47,728 nucleotides of DNA, from assembly GCA_017848435.1 (NCBI GenBank), contig JAFEHU010000068.1, positions 1 through 47,728 of the forward strand, in the 5' to 3' direction. The notes below the pieces were generated by a model. The model ran no database searches. It was given only the letters and a program-made list of their open reading frames with translations, and had not been told where the DNA came from. Below, piece by piece: positions 24,828 through 34,164 of this stretch. Positions within the stretch are counted from its first letter, which is position 1. The number at the start of each line of letters is the position of its first letter. Position numbers and translations under genes: made by a program. The stretch comes from Burkholderiaceae bacterium (GTDB lineage Bacteria; Pseudomonadota; Gammaproteobacteria; Burkholderiales; Burkholderiaceae_C).

Positions 24828-26368
24828 GGCATCTCCGCCAGGTCGACACCGGCCTCGGCGGCCAGCTCGGCCACCGCCGCGCAGAACACGCGGGCGCGGT
24901 GGGCGTAGTCGTCAAACATGTCAAAGCTGGCACAGGCGGGCGACAGCAGCACCGCGTCACCGGCCTGCGCCAGTTGGCTGGCCTGTTGTACCGCCTCCGG
25001 CAGCGTCGCGGCGCTGTGCACCGGAACGCCGGCGCTGGCCAGCGCCTCGCCAATCAGCGGGCCGTCGCGGCCAATCAGCACCACCGCGCGGGCGTGGCGG
25101 GCCACGGCTGGCAACAGCGGCGCGAAGTCCTGGCCCTTGCCTTCACCGCCGAGGATGACCACCAGCTTCTGGTCCGCACCCAGGCCCTGCAGCGCGGCCA
25201 CGGTGGCACCGACGTTGGTGCCCTTGCTGTCGTCGTAATAGGTGACGTCGTTCAACAGGCCCACCAGCTCCACCCGGTGCGGCTCGCCCCGGTACTCGCG
25301 CAGGCCGTAGAGCATGGGCGCGAGGCTGCAGCCGGCGGCACTGGCCAGCGCCAGGGCGGCCAGCGCGTTGACCGCGTTGTGGCGGCCGCGGATGCGCAGC
25401 GCGTCGGCCGGCATCAGCCGCTGCAGCACAAGTTCGGCCGCGTCGTCTTCACGCTGTTGGGCGCGGGTGCGGCGGGTGTCGTCGGCCGGCATGGCGCGCA
25501 CCAGCCAGGCCATGCCGTTGACGGTCTCGATGCCGTAGTCGCCCGGGCGCTGCGGCAGGTCGCCGCCAAAGGTCACGTGGGTGCGGAGTGGCGCAGGTTT
25601 GGTGGGCTTGCCTTTGCCACTGGGCGCATCGGTCTTGGGCAGCATCGCCATCACCGCAGAGTCGTCGCGGTTCAGCAGCATCAAACCGGTCTGGCCAAAG
25701 ATGCGCGCCTTGGCGGCGGCGTAGGCGGGCATGTCGCCGTGCCAGTCGAGGTGGTCTTGCGACAGGTTGAGCACGGTGGCGGCGGTGGGCTCGAACGCGG
25801 TGGTGCTGTCGAGCTGGAAGCTGGACAGCTCCAGCACCCAGGCCTGCGGCAAGGTGCCGGCGTCAATGTGGGCGGACAAGGTGTCCAGCAGGGTGGGCCC
25901 GATGTTGCCGGCCACCGCCACGCTGAGCCCGGCGCGCGCCACCAGTTGCCCGGTGAGCGAGGTCACCGTGGTCTTGCCGTTGGTGCCGGTGACGGCCAAA
26001 ACGGCCGGTGCATAGCCGTTGTCGGCCTTCAAAGCGCCCAACGCCTCAAAAAACAAGTCCAATTCGCCCTGGGCCTTAGTAGAACCTTGCTGAATCGCTA
26101 TTAAAACAGGAGCAATGGCAGCGGGCGACAAACCCGGGCTGCGGTACACCGCGTGCAAGCCAGCGCCTTCCACCAGCGCGGCGGAGAACGCGCCGGGCAC
26201 AAACAACGCACCCGGCACCTGTTCGCGCAGCGCGGCCAGTTGCGGCGGCGCCTCGCGCGTGTCGGCCACGGTCACCTGCGCGCCGTGGCGGGCGCACCAG
26301 CGCGACATCGCCAGCCCGGACGCGCCGAGGCCGAGGATGAGAACGCGTTGGTCTTGCAGGTTCAACAC
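24824..26368 (-). CDS. murD: UDP-N-acetylmuramoyl-L-alanine--D-glutamate ligase
   Basis: Adds D-Glu to UDP-MurNAc-L-Ala. I chose the GTG at 26368 ([18 protein letters not shown]), preceded by GAGGT and five bases from the mraY stop stretch. The 514-residue protein has the UDP-binding loop at 10-18, the ATP loop [13 protein letters not shown] near 125-137, [11 protein letters not shown], and [13 protein letters not shown], with [18 protein letters not shown] at the end. It is about 75 residues longer than the E. coli enzyme. Part is an insertion near [17 protein letters not shown]. Residues about 85-104 ([19 protein letters not shown]) are coded by a family-1 repeat lying in frame within the N-terminal domain. 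Confidence 0.96.
   Translation of the reverse strand: MLNLQDQRVLILGLGASGLAMSRWCARHGAQVTVADTREAPPQLAALREQVPGALFVPGAFSAALVEGAGLHAVYRSPGLSPAAIAPVLIAIQQGSTKAQGELDLFFEALGALKADNGYAPAVLAVTGTNGKTTVTSLTGQLVARAGLSVAVAGNIGPTLLDTLSAHIDAGTLPQAWVLELSSFQLDSTTAFEPTAATVLNLSQDHLDWHGDMPAYAAAKARIFGQTGLMLLNRDDSAVMAMLPKTDAPSGKGKPTKPAPLRTHVTFGGDLPQRPGDYGIETVNGMAWLVRAMPADDTRRTRAQQREDDAAELVLQRLMPADALRIRGRHNAVNALAALALASAAGCSLAPMLYGLREYRGEPHRVELVGLLNDVTYYDDSKGTNVGATVAALQGLGADQKLVVILGGEGKGQDFAPLLPAVARHARAVVLIGRDGPLIGEALASAGVPVHSAATLPEAVQQASQLAQAGDAVLLSPACASFDMFDDYAHRARVFCAAVAELAAEAGVDLAEMP
26057..26116 (-). repeat. Family-1 interspersed repeat, copy E (inside murD)
   Basis: The minus strand reads ATTGCTCCTGTTTTAATAGC, then a variable stretch, TCTACTAAGGCCCAGGGCG and AATTGG, matching the family landmarks including the GGCCnnGGGC palindrome. 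It is in sense orientation, frame ATT-GCT-CCT, and encodes MurD residues about 85-104 without a stop. The following GELDLF is typical of MurD, so the frame is restored exactly at the boundary. Confidence 0.8.
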
Positions 26369-26370
26369 GG

Positions 26371-27549
26371 TTACCTCAGTTTCAAGGTGGACAAGCCCAC
26401 CAGGCACAGCAGCATGGTGATGATCCAGAAGCGCACCACGACCTGCGTTTCCTTCCAGCCACTCTTCTCGAAGTGGTGGTGCAGCGGCGCCATTTTCAGG
26501 ATGCGCCGGCCTTCGCCGTATTTCTTTTTGGTGTACTTGAAGTAAGTCACCTGCAGCATCACCGACAGGGCTTCCACCACAAAGATGCCGCCCATGATGG
26601 CCAGCACAATTTCCTGCCGCACGATGACGGCGATTGTGCCCAAAGCGCCGCCCAGCGCCAGCGCGCCCACGTCGCCCATAAAGACCTGCGCCGGGTGGGT
26701 GTTGAACCACAAAAAGGCCAAGCCGGCGCCGGCCATGGCCGAGCAGAAAATCAGCAATTCGCCCGAGCCGGGGATGTGCGGGAAGAACAAATACTTGGAA
26801 TACACCACGCTGCCGGTGACGTAAGCGAAGACGCCCAGCGCCGAACCGACCATCACCACCGGCATGATGGCCAGGCCGTCCAGCCCGTCGGTGAGGTTCA
26901 CCGCGTTGCTGGAACCGACGATGACCAGGTAGGTCAGGATCACAAAACCGAACACGCCCAACGGATAGCTGATTTCCTTGAAGAAGGGCAGCAGCAAACC
27001 GGCCTTGGGCGGCAGGTCCACGTCAAAGCCCGACTGCACCCAGGTCAGGAACAATTCCAGCACCTTGAGGTTGGAGCTTTCTGAAATGCTGAACACCAGG
27101 TACACCGCCGCCAGCAGGCCAATGACCGACTGCCACAGGTACTTCTCGCGCGAGCGCATGCCCTCCGGGTCCTTGTGCACCACCTTGCGCCAGTCGTCGG
27201 CCCAGCCGATGGCGCCAAAACCCAGCGTCACCAGCAGCACGATCCAGACAAAGCGGTTGCTGAGGTCGAACCACAGCAGCGTGGAGAGGGCGATCGACAT
27301 CAGGATCAACACACCGCCCATGGTGGGCGTGCCCGACTTGGCGAGGTGCGTCTCCATGCCGTAGCCACGCACCGGCTGGCCGATCTTGAGCGCGGTCAGC
27401 CGGCGGATCACCGGCGGCCCGGCGATCAGGCCGATCAGCAACGCAGTGAGTGCGGCCATCACCGCACGGAAAGTGAGGTACTGGAACACGCGGAAAAAGC
27501 CGAACTCGGGCGAGAGCGACTGCAGCCACTGCGCGAGACTAAGCAGCAT
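26371..27549 (-). CDS. mraY: Phospho-N-acetylmuramoyl-pentapeptide-transferase
   Basis: Integral membrane enzyme transferring phospho-MurNAc-pentapeptide to undecaprenyl phosphate to form lipid I. The 392-residue protein has about ten membrane segments. Signatures are [13 protein letters not shown] near 70-82 (substrate loop), [13 protein letters not shown] with the Asp pair, [16 protein letters not shown] with the catalytic Asp, and [14 protein letters not shown] near the C-terminus. Its ATG at 27549 lies inside the end of murF (11-base overlap), and murD starts just after its stop. Confidence 0.97.
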   Translation of the reverse strand: MLLSLAQWLQSLSPEFGFFRVFQYLTFRAVMAALTALLIGLIAGPPVIRRLTALKIGQPVRGYGMETHLAKSGTPTMGGVLILMSIALSTLLWFDLSNRFVWIVLLVTLGFGAIGWADDWRKVVHKDPEGMRSREKYLWQSVIGLLAAVYLVFSISESSNLKVLELFLTWVQSGFDVDLPPKAGLLLPFFKEISYPLGVFGFVILTYLVIVGSSNAVNLTDGLDGLAIMPVVMVGSALGVFAYVTGSVVYSKYLFFPHIPGSGELLIFCSAMAGAGLAFLWFNTHPAQVFMGDVGALALGGALGTIAVIVRQEIVLAIMGGIFVVEALSVMLQVTYFKYTKKKYGEGRRILKMAPLHHHFEKSGWKETQVVVRFWIITMLLCLVGLSTLKLR

Positions 27550-28936
27550 GGGCCGCTCCCTTGGTTTGAATGTTCTGTTGTTGAGTGATGGCCGCGACCA
27601 CCCGCTCCATCTTCATGAAACGCGAGCCCTTGACCAGCACACTGGCCACGGTGGGCAGCGTGTCAAGCACGTCGGCGTTCAGTGCGTCCACGTCGGTATG
27701 GTGTTGGCCGCCGACGCCAAAGCTCGCCACCGCTTCGGCCGACTGCGCGCCCAGCGCCAGCAGTTGCTCAATGCCCTGTTCTTTTGCATAGCGGCCGACC
27801 TCGGCATGCAAAGCGGGCCCGTCCGACCCCACCTCGCCCATGTCGCCCAGCACCAGCAGGCGCGGGCCGGGCAGACCGGCCAGCACGTCGATGGCGGCAC
27901 GCACCGAGTCGGGGTTGGCGTTGTAGGTGTCGTCCACCAAAGTGACGGCATGGCCTGCCACACGCACCTGCAAGGCACGCGAACGGCCCTTGACCGGCTC
28001 GAACGCCGACAAACCCTGCGCCGCAGCGGCCAGCGGCACACCCGCGGCCAGCGCACAGGCCAGGGCCGCGAGCGAATTCTTGACGTTGTGGCGGCCTGCG
28101 ATCTGCAGGCGGTAGGCCACGGGGCCGGCGGGTGTGGCGGCGCGAACCGACCAACCACCATCCACCCACTGTGCGGATGTGGCGGTCACGTCGGCCGGGC
28201 CACTGTCGGCAAAGGTCAGCGTGGGCCGCTGCCCGGCCAACGCCTGCCAGGTGGCGGTGTGGGCGTCGTCGGCCGGGAACACGGCCGCACCGTGCGCCGG
28301 CAAGGCCGAAATCACCGCACCGTTTTCTTCTGCCACCGCCGCCACGCTGTGCATGAACTCCAGGTGCTCGCGCTGGGCGTTGTTGACCAGCGCCACAGTG
28401 GGCTGCGCCATCGCCGCCAGTTGCGCGATCTCGCCCGGGTGGTTCATGCCCAGCTCCACCACCGCCACGTCGTGCGTGGCGCGCAGGCGCAGCAGCGTCA
28501 GCGGCACGCCAATGTCGTTGTTGAAGTTGCCTTCGGTCGCCAGCATCGTGGCCGGTTTCCAGGCGCGCAGGATGGCCGCGACCATTTGCGTCACCGTGGT
28601 TTTGCCATTGCTGCCGGTCACCGCCACCAGCGGCAACGAGAACTGGCGGCGCCAGGCGGTCGCCAACTGGCCGAGCGAGCGCTTGGCATCGGCCACCTCT
28701 ACGCCGGGCAGGCCACAGGCGGCCACGCCGCGTTCGGCCAGTACCGCCGCAGCGCCCTGGGCCGCCGCCTGGGGCAGAAAGTCGTTGGCGTCGAAACGCT
28801 CGCCCCGCAAGGCGACGAACAGGTCGCCGGGTTGCAGGGTGCGGGTGTCGGTGTGCACCCGCAGCACAGCGGTGTCGGCCGCGCCAATGCACTGGCTGCC
28901 GGGCAACCAGGCCTGGAGTTGGGCCAGCGTCATCAT
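27539..28936 (-). CDS. murF: UDP-N-acetylmuramoyl-tripeptide--D-alanyl-D-alanine ligase
   Basis: Adds D-Ala-D-Ala to the UDP-MurNAc tripeptide, completing the precursor. The 465-residue protein has [20 protein letters not shown] in the N-terminal substrate domain, the ATP loop [13 protein letters not shown] near 105-117, [26 protein letters not shown], and [16 protein letters not shown] in the C-terminal domain. The ATG at 28936 overlaps the murE stop (ATGA); an adjacent ATG at 28933 is equally usable. The 3' end overlaps mraY. Confidence 0.97.
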   Translation of the reverse strand: MMTLAQLQAWLPGSQCIGAADTAVLRVHTDTRTLQPGDLFVALRGERFDANDFLPQAAAQGAAAVLAERGVAACGLPGVEVADAKRSLGQLATAWRRQFSLPLVAVTGSNGKTTVTQMVAAILRAWKPATMLATEGNFNNDIGVPLTLLRLRATHDVAVVELGMNHPGEIAQLAAMAQPTVALVNNAQREHLEFMHSVAAVAEENGAVISALPAHGAAVFPADDAHTATWQALAGQRPTLTFADSGPADVTATSAQWVDGGWSVRAATPAGPVAYRLQIAGRHNVKNSLAALACALAAGVPLAAAAQGLSAFEPVKGRSRALQVRVAGHAVTLVDDTYNANPDSVRAAIDVLAGLPGPRLLVLGDMGEVGSDGPALHAEVGRYAKEQGIEQLLALGAQSAEAVASFGVGGQHHTDVDALNADVLDTLPTVASVLVKGSRFMKMERVVAAITQQQNIQTKGAAHAA

Positions 28937-30432
28937 GCGCTGGCTCCTGTGAGTGTGGCCGGGCGCTTCGCGAGCGCACGCCGGGCCTCGGCCTGGTCAG
29001 AAAACGGGTGGCGCACACCGGCCACCTCCTGGTAGGCCTCGTGGCCCTTGCCGGCTACCAGCACCACGTCGGCGGCGGCGGCGGCCAGCACGGCGGTGGC
29101 GATGGCCTCGGCACGGTCGGGCACCACGCGGGCACCGGTGCCCTGCAGGCCGGCGCGCACCTGCGCCAGGATGGTGGCGGGGTCTTCGCTGCGCGGGTTG
29201 TCGCTGGTCAGCAGCAGCGCGTCGGCGCGTTGTTCGGCGGCAGCGGCCATCAGCGGGCGTTTGGACGCGTCGCGGTCGCCGCCGCAGCCAAACACGCACC
29301 ACAGCCGGCCGCCGCGTGCCTGCGCCACCGGGCGCAAGGCGTCGAGCGTCTGCGCCAACGCATCGGGCGTGTGGGCGTAGTCCACCACCACCAGGGGCTG
29401 CCCCGGTTCGCCCACGCACTCCATGCGGCCCGGCACGGGCAACAGGTTCTCGCAGGCGGTCACCGCATCGGCCAGGGCCAGGCCCAAGGCGCGCATTGCC
29501 CCGATGGCACCGAGCAGGTTGGCCACGTTGTAGGCACCAATGGCCTGGGTGTCGAGCACATGCACCGCCGCGCCACCGGCCTCCCGCACCTCAAAGCGCA
29601 GCCCACGCGGGCCCTGTGTGATGGCCTGCGCCTGCAAACGGTCAGGCCCCTGGCACGACACGGTCCAGAGGTCGAGGCCGCTGCCGGCCAGCTCGGCGGC
29701 CAGTGCGGCGCCATGGGGGTCGTCCACATTCACCACGGCGGCTTTCAGGCCAGGCCAGCGGAACAGCGCGGCCTTGGCAGCCCAGTAGGCGGCCATGCTG
29801 CCGTGGTAGTCGAGGTGGTCCTGGGTGAAGTTGGTGAACACCGCCACCGCCAGCGCGCAGCCGTCGAGCCGGTGTTCGGCCAGGCCGATGGACGAGGCCT
29901 CGATGGCGCAGGCGGTGAAGCCCCCGTCCACAAAGCGGCGCAGCCATTGCTGCAGCAGCACCGGGTCGGGCGTGGTGAGGCCGTTGTAGGCCAGTTCGGG
30001 GGGTTGGCCGATGCCCAGCGTGCCGACCACACCACAGCGGCCGTGCTGGCTCAGCGCCTGGGCCAGCCACCAGGCGGTGGAGGTTTTGCCGTTGGTGCCG
30101 GTGATGGCGACCAGCGGCAACTGCTGGCTGGGTTGGCCGTAGTAGTGCGCGGCGATCGGGCCGCTGGCGGCTTTCAGCCCCCGGTAGGCGCGGACGCGGG
30201 TGTCGTCAAAGTGGAAGGCCTCCACGCCCTCGTCTTCCACCAGGCAGGCACTGGCCCCGGCGGCCAGGGCGGCGGGCACATGGCGGCGCGCGTCGGTGGC
30301 GGCGCCAGGCCAGGCGATCAGACCATCGCCAGCGCCAATCTGACGGCTGTCGGTGCGCAACTCGGCGCGCACCTGACCACGCAGCCAGTGCGCGGCCTGC
30401 TCCGGGCTGTGCAGGCGTTCGGGGGTGGCCAT
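28933..30432 (-). CDS. murE: UDP-N-acetylmuramoyl-L-alanyl-D-glutamate--2,6-diaminopimelate ligase
   Basis: Adds meso-diaminopimelate to the precursor. The 499-residue protein has the ATP loop AITGTNGKTSTAWW near 109-122, the carbamylated-Lys region GAIGAMRA, and VDYAHTPDALAQTLDALR. LLLTSDNPRSEDP is the DNPR motif that marks diaminopimelate rather than lysine specificity. This agrees with dapF at 43084. I chose the ATG at 30432, which shares one base with the ftsI TGA (TGATG); a TTG one codon earlier is less likely. Confidence 0.97.
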   Translation of the reverse strand: MATPERLHSPEQAAHWLRGQVRAELRTDSRQIGAGDGLIAWPGAATDARRHVPAALAAGASACLVEDEGVEAFHFDDTRVRAYRGLKAASGPIAAHYYGQPSQQLPLVAITGTNGKTSTAWWLAQALSQHGRCGVVGTLGIGQPPELAYNGLTTPDPVLLQQWLRRFVDGGFTACAIEASSIGLAEHRLDGCALAVAVFTNFTQDHLDYHGSMAAYWAAKAALFRWPGLKAAVVNVDDPHGAALAAELAGSGLDLWTVSCQGPDRLQAQAITQGPRGLRFEVREAGGAAVHVLDTQAIGAYNVANLLGAIGAMRALGLALADAVTACENLLPVPGRMECVGEPGQPLVVVDYAHTPDALAQTLDALRPVAQARGGRLWCVFGCGGDRDASKRPLMAAAAEQRADALLLTSDNPRSEDPATILAQVRAGLQGTGARVVPDRAEAIATAVLAAAAADVVLVAGKGHEAYQEVAGVRHPFSDQAEARRALAKRPATLTGASA

Positions 30433-32168
30433 CAAAACGACTCCTCCACCGCACCGGCCAGGATCTGCGGCTTGACCGCCATGTCGGGCTGGATGCCCAG
30501 CATGCGCAGCGTCTGCGCCACCGTGTCGCTGAACACCGGGGCGGCCACGTCGCCGCCGAAGTACTTGCCGTTGCTCGGCTCGTCGATCATCACCGCCACG
30601 ACGATGCGGGGTTGGTCAATCGGCGCGATGCCGACGAAAAAGCCGCGGTATTTCTTGTCGGCGTAGCCCTTGCCTTCCTGTTTGTGCGCGGTGCCGGTCT
30701 TGCCGCCCACCGAATACCCCATGGTCTGGGCCTTGGGCGCGGTGCCGCCGGGCCCCGCCGCCATGTGCAGCATGTGGCGCATGGCCACCGCGTTCTTGCT
30801 GCTCATGATCTGCACGCTGGCCGACGCCTCGGGCGACTTCAGCAGCGACACCGGGATCAACTGGCCATCGAGCGCGAACACGCTGTAGGCCCGCGCCAGC
30901 TGGAACAGGCTACTGGACAGGCCATAGCCGTAGCTCATGGTCGCCTGCTCGATCGGCTTCCAGGTCTTGTAGGCCCGCAGCTTGCCGCTGACCGCACCGG
31001 GAAAAGCCACTTGCGGCTTCTGGCCGAAGCCCACCTGGGTGTAGAGCTCCCACATGTCCTGCGGCTGCATCTGCATGGCCATCTTGACGGTGCCGACGTT
31101 GCTGGATTTCTGGATCACCTCGTTCACGGTCAACACGCCGTGCGGGTGCGCGTCGGTGATGGTGGAGCGGCCAATGCTGATGCGGCCTGGCGCGGTCTGT
31201 ATGGCCGTCTCGGGGCGCACCAGCCCTTTTTCCAGCGCCAGCGCCACCACAAACGGCTTCATCGTCGAGCCGGGCTCGAAGGTGTCGGTCAAGGCGCGGT
31301 TGCGCAGTTGTGCACCGGTCAGGTTCTGCCGCTTGCCGGGCTCGTAACTGGGGTAGTTGACCAGCGCCAGAATCTCGCCACTGGCCACGTCCAGCACCAC
31401 CACGCTGCCGGCCTTGGCCTTGTTCTCGATCACGGTGTCGCGCAGCTTCTGGTAGGCGAAGAACTGCACCTTGCTGTCAATGCTCAGCTGCAGGTCGCGG
31501 CCGTCCACCGGCGGCACCTGCTCGCCCACGTCTTCCACCACCCGGCCAAACCGGTCCTTGATGACACGGCGTGACCCGGCACGGCCTGCCAGGTCCTTGT
31601 TGAAGGTGAGCTCGACGCCTTCCTGGCCGGCGTCCTCGACGTTGGTGAAGCCCACCACATGGGCGGCAGCCTCGCCCTCAGGGTACTGGCGCTTGTATTC
31701 CTTGCGGCTGTAGATGCCCTCGATCTTCAGCGCGGCAATCTGCTGGCCAACCGGGTCGTCGAGCTGGCGCTTGAGCCAGACAAAGGTCTTGTCTTCGTCT
31801 TTCAGCTTGCGGTTCAGCTCGGCCATCGGCATGTCGAGCAGGTTCGCCAATTTCTTCAGCTTCACCGGGTCGCGGTCCACGTCCTCCGGGATGGCCCAGA
31901 TGCTGGTGGCCGGCACGCTGGACGCGAGGATCAGGCCATTGCGGTCCAGAATGCGGCCGCGGTTGGCTGGCAGCTCCAGCGTGCGCGCAAACCGCACCTC
32001 GCCCTGGCGCTGGAAGAAGGCGTTGCCAATCACCTGCACATAGGCCGCACGGGCCGCCAGCACCGAGAACGCGATGGCAATCCCCGCGACAATGAATTTG
32101 CTGCGCCAGACCGGCGTTTTGCTCGCCAGCAAGGGGCTGGACGTGTAGCGGATGCTGCGGCCGCTCAC
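30432..32168 (-). CDS. ftsI: Septal peptidoglycan transpeptidase FtsI (PBP3)
   Basis: Bitopic class B penicillin-binding protein that crosslinks septal wall with FtsW. The 578-residue protein has a basic N-terminus, a membrane segment at about residues 24-45, the dimerisation domain (ANRGRILDRNG), and the transpeptidase motifs. These are STMK with catalytic Ser301, KSSN at 354-357 and KTG at 490-492. The start is a GTG at 32168 overlapping the ftsL TGA. A family-2 repeat ends at this junction, so the upstream translational context of ftsI is repeat-derived. Confidence 0.96.
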   Translation of the reverse strand: MSGRSIRYTSSPLLASKTPVWRSKFIVAGIAIAFSVLAARAAYVQVIGNAFFQRQGEVRFARTLELPANRGRILDRNGLILASSVPATSIWAIPEDVDRDPVKLKKLANLLDMPMAELNRKLKDEDKTFVWLKRQLDDPVGQQIAALKIEGIYSRKEYKRQYPEGEAAAHVVGFTNVEDAGQEGVELTFNKDLAGRAGSRRVIKDRFGRVVEDVGEQVPPVDGRDLQLSIDSKVQFFAYQKLRDTVIENKAKAGSVVVLDVASGEILALVNYPSYEPGKRQNLTGAQLRNRALTDTFEPGSTMKPFVVALALEKGLVRPETAIQTAPGRISIGRSTITDAHPHGVLTVNEVIQKSSNVGTVKMAMQMQPQDMWELYTQVGFGQKPQVAFPGAVSGKLRAYKTWKPIEQATMSYGYGLSSSLFQLARAYSVFALDGQLIPVSLLKSPEASASVQIMSSKNAVAMRHMLHMAAGPGGTAPKAQTMGYSVGGKTGTAHKQEGKGYADKKYRGFFVGIAPIDQPRIVVAVMIDEPSNGKYFGGDVAAPVFSDTVAQTLRMLGIQPDMAVKPQILAGAVEESF

Positions 32169-32548
32169 GGTGTGGCCCCCACGCGCCGCACTGGCGTGTC
32201 GCCGCTGCCCCCCGAGGGGGCGGAACTTGCTCGGGGCGGCCCGTCGCTGCGTTCGACGCCCCCCACGCTGGCACTGGCCTTGGCTTCCGGGTCACTCACA
32301 TACTGCGTGATGCCCGGCGTGGCCGACTGCATCTGCAGCTGCTGCCGCGCCATCTTTTCCACCCGCAGCGGCGTGGCCTGGGCGCGCTTTTCCACCTGCA
32401 GCCGCTCAAACTCCACTTCCAGCCGACGCGCTTCGTTGTTGGCCTTCTCCAACTCGCCAAACAGCTGGCGCGATTCGTACTGGGTGCGCACCAAATACAG
32501 CGCGCTCGCCATCACGGCGAGCAACAAAACCACATTGACCCTGCTCAT
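32165..32548 (-). CDS. ftsL: Cell division protein FtsL with repeat-derived C-terminal tail
   Basis: Small bitopic divisome protein forming a coiled coil with FtsB and binding FtsQ. Residues 4-20 are the membrane segment. About 25-75 form a heptad-rich helix ([20 protein letters not shown]), ending in [20 protein letters not shown], where FtsL normally finishes. The remaining residues to 127 are Gly/Ser/Pro-rich. Those from about 102 ([19 protein letters not shown]) are the antisense translation of a family-2 repeat. The periplasmic tail is therefore an acquired extension. ATGA overlap with rsmH and GTGA with ftsI indicate coupling. Confidence 0.92.
   Translation of the reverse strand: MSRVNVVLLLAVMASALYLVRTQYESRQLFGELEKANNEARRLEVEFERLQVEKRAQATPLRVEKMARQQLQMQSATPGITQYVSDPEAKASASVGGVERSDGPPRASSAPSGGSGDTPVRRVGATP
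32167..32245 (+). repeat. Family-2 repeat copy inside the 3' end of ftsL
   Basis: The plus strand reads CACGGTGTGGCCCCCACG, ACTGGCGTGTCGCCG, CTGCCCCCCGAGGGGGCGG, then CTCGGGGCGGCCCG. It aligns with the tandem copies at 11357 throughout, including the CCCCC/GGGGG palindrome. It lies antisense to ftsL, open in the ftsL frame, and reaches the ftsL stop and ftsI GTG. Confidence 0.78.
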
Positions 32549-33486
32549 GCTGCGGTCCTCTGCGCCACACGCATGATGGCGCTGCGCGAACGGGGATTGC
32601 GGGCCACTTCCTCGGCACTGGGTTTGATGCGGCCATGCGCCACCAGCTTCATCACCTTGGGCGGCGCAAACGGGTTGCGGCGGTCGTATTCCTCGCGGCT
32701 GTGCTGCGCGATGAACTGCTTCACGATGCGGTCTTCCAGCGAGTGGAAACTGATCACGACCAGACGCCCTCCGGGTTGCAATACGTTCAGCGACGCTTCT
32801 AGCGCCTGGCGGAGCTCTTCAAGCTCGGCGTTGATGAAAATCCGAAAAGCCTGAAATGTGCGCGTTGCAGGGTCCTGGCCCGACTCGCGGGTTTTGACCG
32901 AACCAGCCACGAGCTGGGCCAGTTCAAGGGTGGTGGCAGGCACGCCCCGTTCCTGTCGGCGAGCCACAATCGCCTTTGCAATCGGCCCAGCAAACCGCTC
33001 TTCCCCATAGTCACGAATCACCTCCGAAATCTGGTCGAGCTCCGCATGGGCCAGCCACTCGGCCACGCTCTCGCCCCGGGTGGGGTCCATGCGCATGTCG
33101 AGCGGGCCGTCGTTGCGGAAAGAAAAGCCCCGTGCCGGGTTGTCCACCTGCGGTGAACTGATGCCCAGGTCCATCAGCAGACCGGTAACGCTGCCGTGCG
33201 GCAGCTCGCCCAAATGGCTGAAACCCTGGTGCCGGATGGAAAAACGCGGGTCGTGGATGTGGGCCGCCTCGACCAGCGCGTCCGGGTCCTTGTCGAAGGC
33301 CACCAACCGGCCGGCGGGCGACAGGCGGGCCAGAATCTGCCGGGTGTGGCCGCCACGGCCGAACGTCGCGTCCACATACACCTCCGGCAGCGCAGGCGCG
33401 CCGTCCGGGAGGGGTTCCGCATTGCTGAACAGCGCTTCGACTGCTTCGTTCAACAAGACGGTGGTGTGTGTCCATGAGGTCGCCAC
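32545..33486 (-). CDS. rsmH: 16S rRNA (cytosine1402-N4)-methyltransferase
   Basis: Methylates N4 of C1402 in the 16S rRNA P site. The 313-residue protein has [13 protein letters not shown] near 7-19, the SAM loop [15 protein letters not shown] near 38-52, and [28 protein letters not shown] and [15 protein letters not shown] are also family signatures. The start is a GTG at 33486 ([10 protein letters not shown]), nine bases after the mraZ stop; no better ATG precedes the conserved region. It is the usual second gene of the division cluster. Confidence 0.96.
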   Translation of the reverse strand: MATSWTHTTVLLNEAVEALFSNAEPLPDGAPALPEVYVDATFGRGGHTRQILARLSPAGRLVAFDKDPDALVEAAHIHDPRFSIRHQGFSHLGELPHGSVTGLLMDLGISSPQVDNPARGFSFRNDGPLDMRMDPTRGESVAEWLAHAELDQISEVIRDYGEERFAGPIAKAIVARRQERGVPATTLELAQLVAGSVKTRESGQDPATRTFQAFRIFINAELEELRQALEASLNVLQPGGRLVVISFHSLEDRIVKQFIAQHSREEYDRRNPFAPPKVMKLVAHGRIKPSAEEVARNPRSRSAIMRVAQRTAA

Positions 33487-33495
33487 CGCCGGCTT

Positions 33496-33924
33496 TCAGA
33501 AAGAGAAGTCCCGGAACACATCGGGCATTTCGCCCTGCATGGCCTGGGCCTCCTGGGCGTCGTAAGTGGCTTTGTCCCACAGCTCGAAGTGGTTGCCCAT
33601 GCCGAGCAGGATGGTGTCTTTGCCGATGTTGGCGGCCGCACGCAGCTCAGGCGACACCAGCACACGGCCGGTGCCGTCCATCTCCACGTCCATGGCGTTG
33701 CCGAGGAAGATGCGCTTCCACCACTGGGCCGACATCGGCAACTCGCCGATGCGTTCGCGGAATTTTTCCCACTCGGGGCGGGGAAACAGCATGAGGCAGC
33801 CGTGTGGGTGTTTGGTGATCGTGATCTGGCCGGCCGCGGTCGCGCTCAGGACGTCGCGGTGCCGGGTCGGCACCGACAACCGACCCTTGGCATCCAGACT
33901 CAGACACGAAGCCCCTTGAAACAC
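33496..33924 (-). CDS. mraZ: Division/cell-wall cluster regulator MraZ
   Basis: DNA-binding protein with a tandem AbrB-like fold that regulates the cluster it heads. The 142-residue form starts at the GTG at 33924 ([19 protein letters not shown]), as in most homologues, with GAGGGA five bases upstream. A GTG at 33939 would place that ribosome site inside the gene. Two SpoVT/AbrB-like repeats are visible: [17 protein letters not shown] near 10-26, and [19 protein letters not shown] near 82-100. Four direct repeats with ten-base spacing upstream are its probable operator. Confidence 0.95.
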   Translation of the reverse strand: MFQGASCLSLDAKGRLSVPTRHRDVLSATAAGQITITKHPHGCLMLFPRPEWEKFRERIGELPMSAQWWKRIFLGNAMDVEMDGTGRVLVSPELRAAANIGKDTILLGMGNHFELWDKATYDAQEAQAMQGEMPDVFRDFSF

Positions 33925-33960
33925 GTTTTTCCCTCGCACGATCCAGATGGCGTGGCGAAA

Positions 33961-33997
33961 CTACTTTTCACCACTTAAATGCACTTTTTTGCACTTT
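33961..33997 (-). promoter_or_regulatory. Probable MraZ operator: four direct repeats with 10-bp period
   Basis: On the minus strand, AAAGTGC (33997-33991), AAAGTGC (33987-33981), TAAGTGG (33977-33971) and AAAGTAG (33967-33961) recur exactly every ten bases, one helical turn. MraZ operators in other bacteria are tandem GTG-containing repeats of similar spacing. The array lies 36-73 bases before the mraZ start and overlaps the predicted -10 box, as expected for autorepression. The repeats are seen directly; the binding is inferred. Confidence 0.75.
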
Positions 33998-34020
33998 AGC
34001 AGGAAAAGCCGGGCTTGCAA
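33993..34020 (-). promoter_or_regulatory. Candidate sigma-70 promoter of the mraZ cluster
   Basis: TTGCAA (34020-34015) and TAAAGT (33998-33993) are separated by 16 bases on the minus strand. The -35 matches the consensus at four of six positions and the -10 at four of six. The -10 overlaps the first MraZ repeat. It is the only reasonable promoter I see in the 240 bases between hslU and mraZ, and would drive the whole division cluster. Confidence 0.5.
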
Positions 34021-34164
34021 GCGGGCTTGTGACTATTTTGGCAATGAAATCAACAACTTAGGAACGATTCAGAGAACCCGACTAAGGCAAAAATCGTTCA
34101 GGAATAAGCACTTAGCGGCGCCACTCAATGTGATGGGTGAAATCACACCGCCAGCGGCCGACGC

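Noticed and set aside
23548-25053. Upstream extension of the murG frame through ftsW
   Set aside because: The extension is Arg/Ala/Pro-rich out-of-frame translation of ftsW and murD; murG begins at the ATG overlapping the ftsW stop.
34020-34110. AT-richer stretch with GACTAAGGC upstream of mraZ as an eighth family-1 copy
   Set aside because: Only the short GACTAAGGC word matches; the TTGCTATT and ATAGCT parts and the GGCC palindrome are missing.
34129-34147. TGTGA...TCACA inverted repeat resembling a CRP site between hslU and mraZ
   Set aside because: The spacer is nine bases instead of six, and it lies at the hslU end far from the predicted promoter; it may be chance or a weak hairpin.
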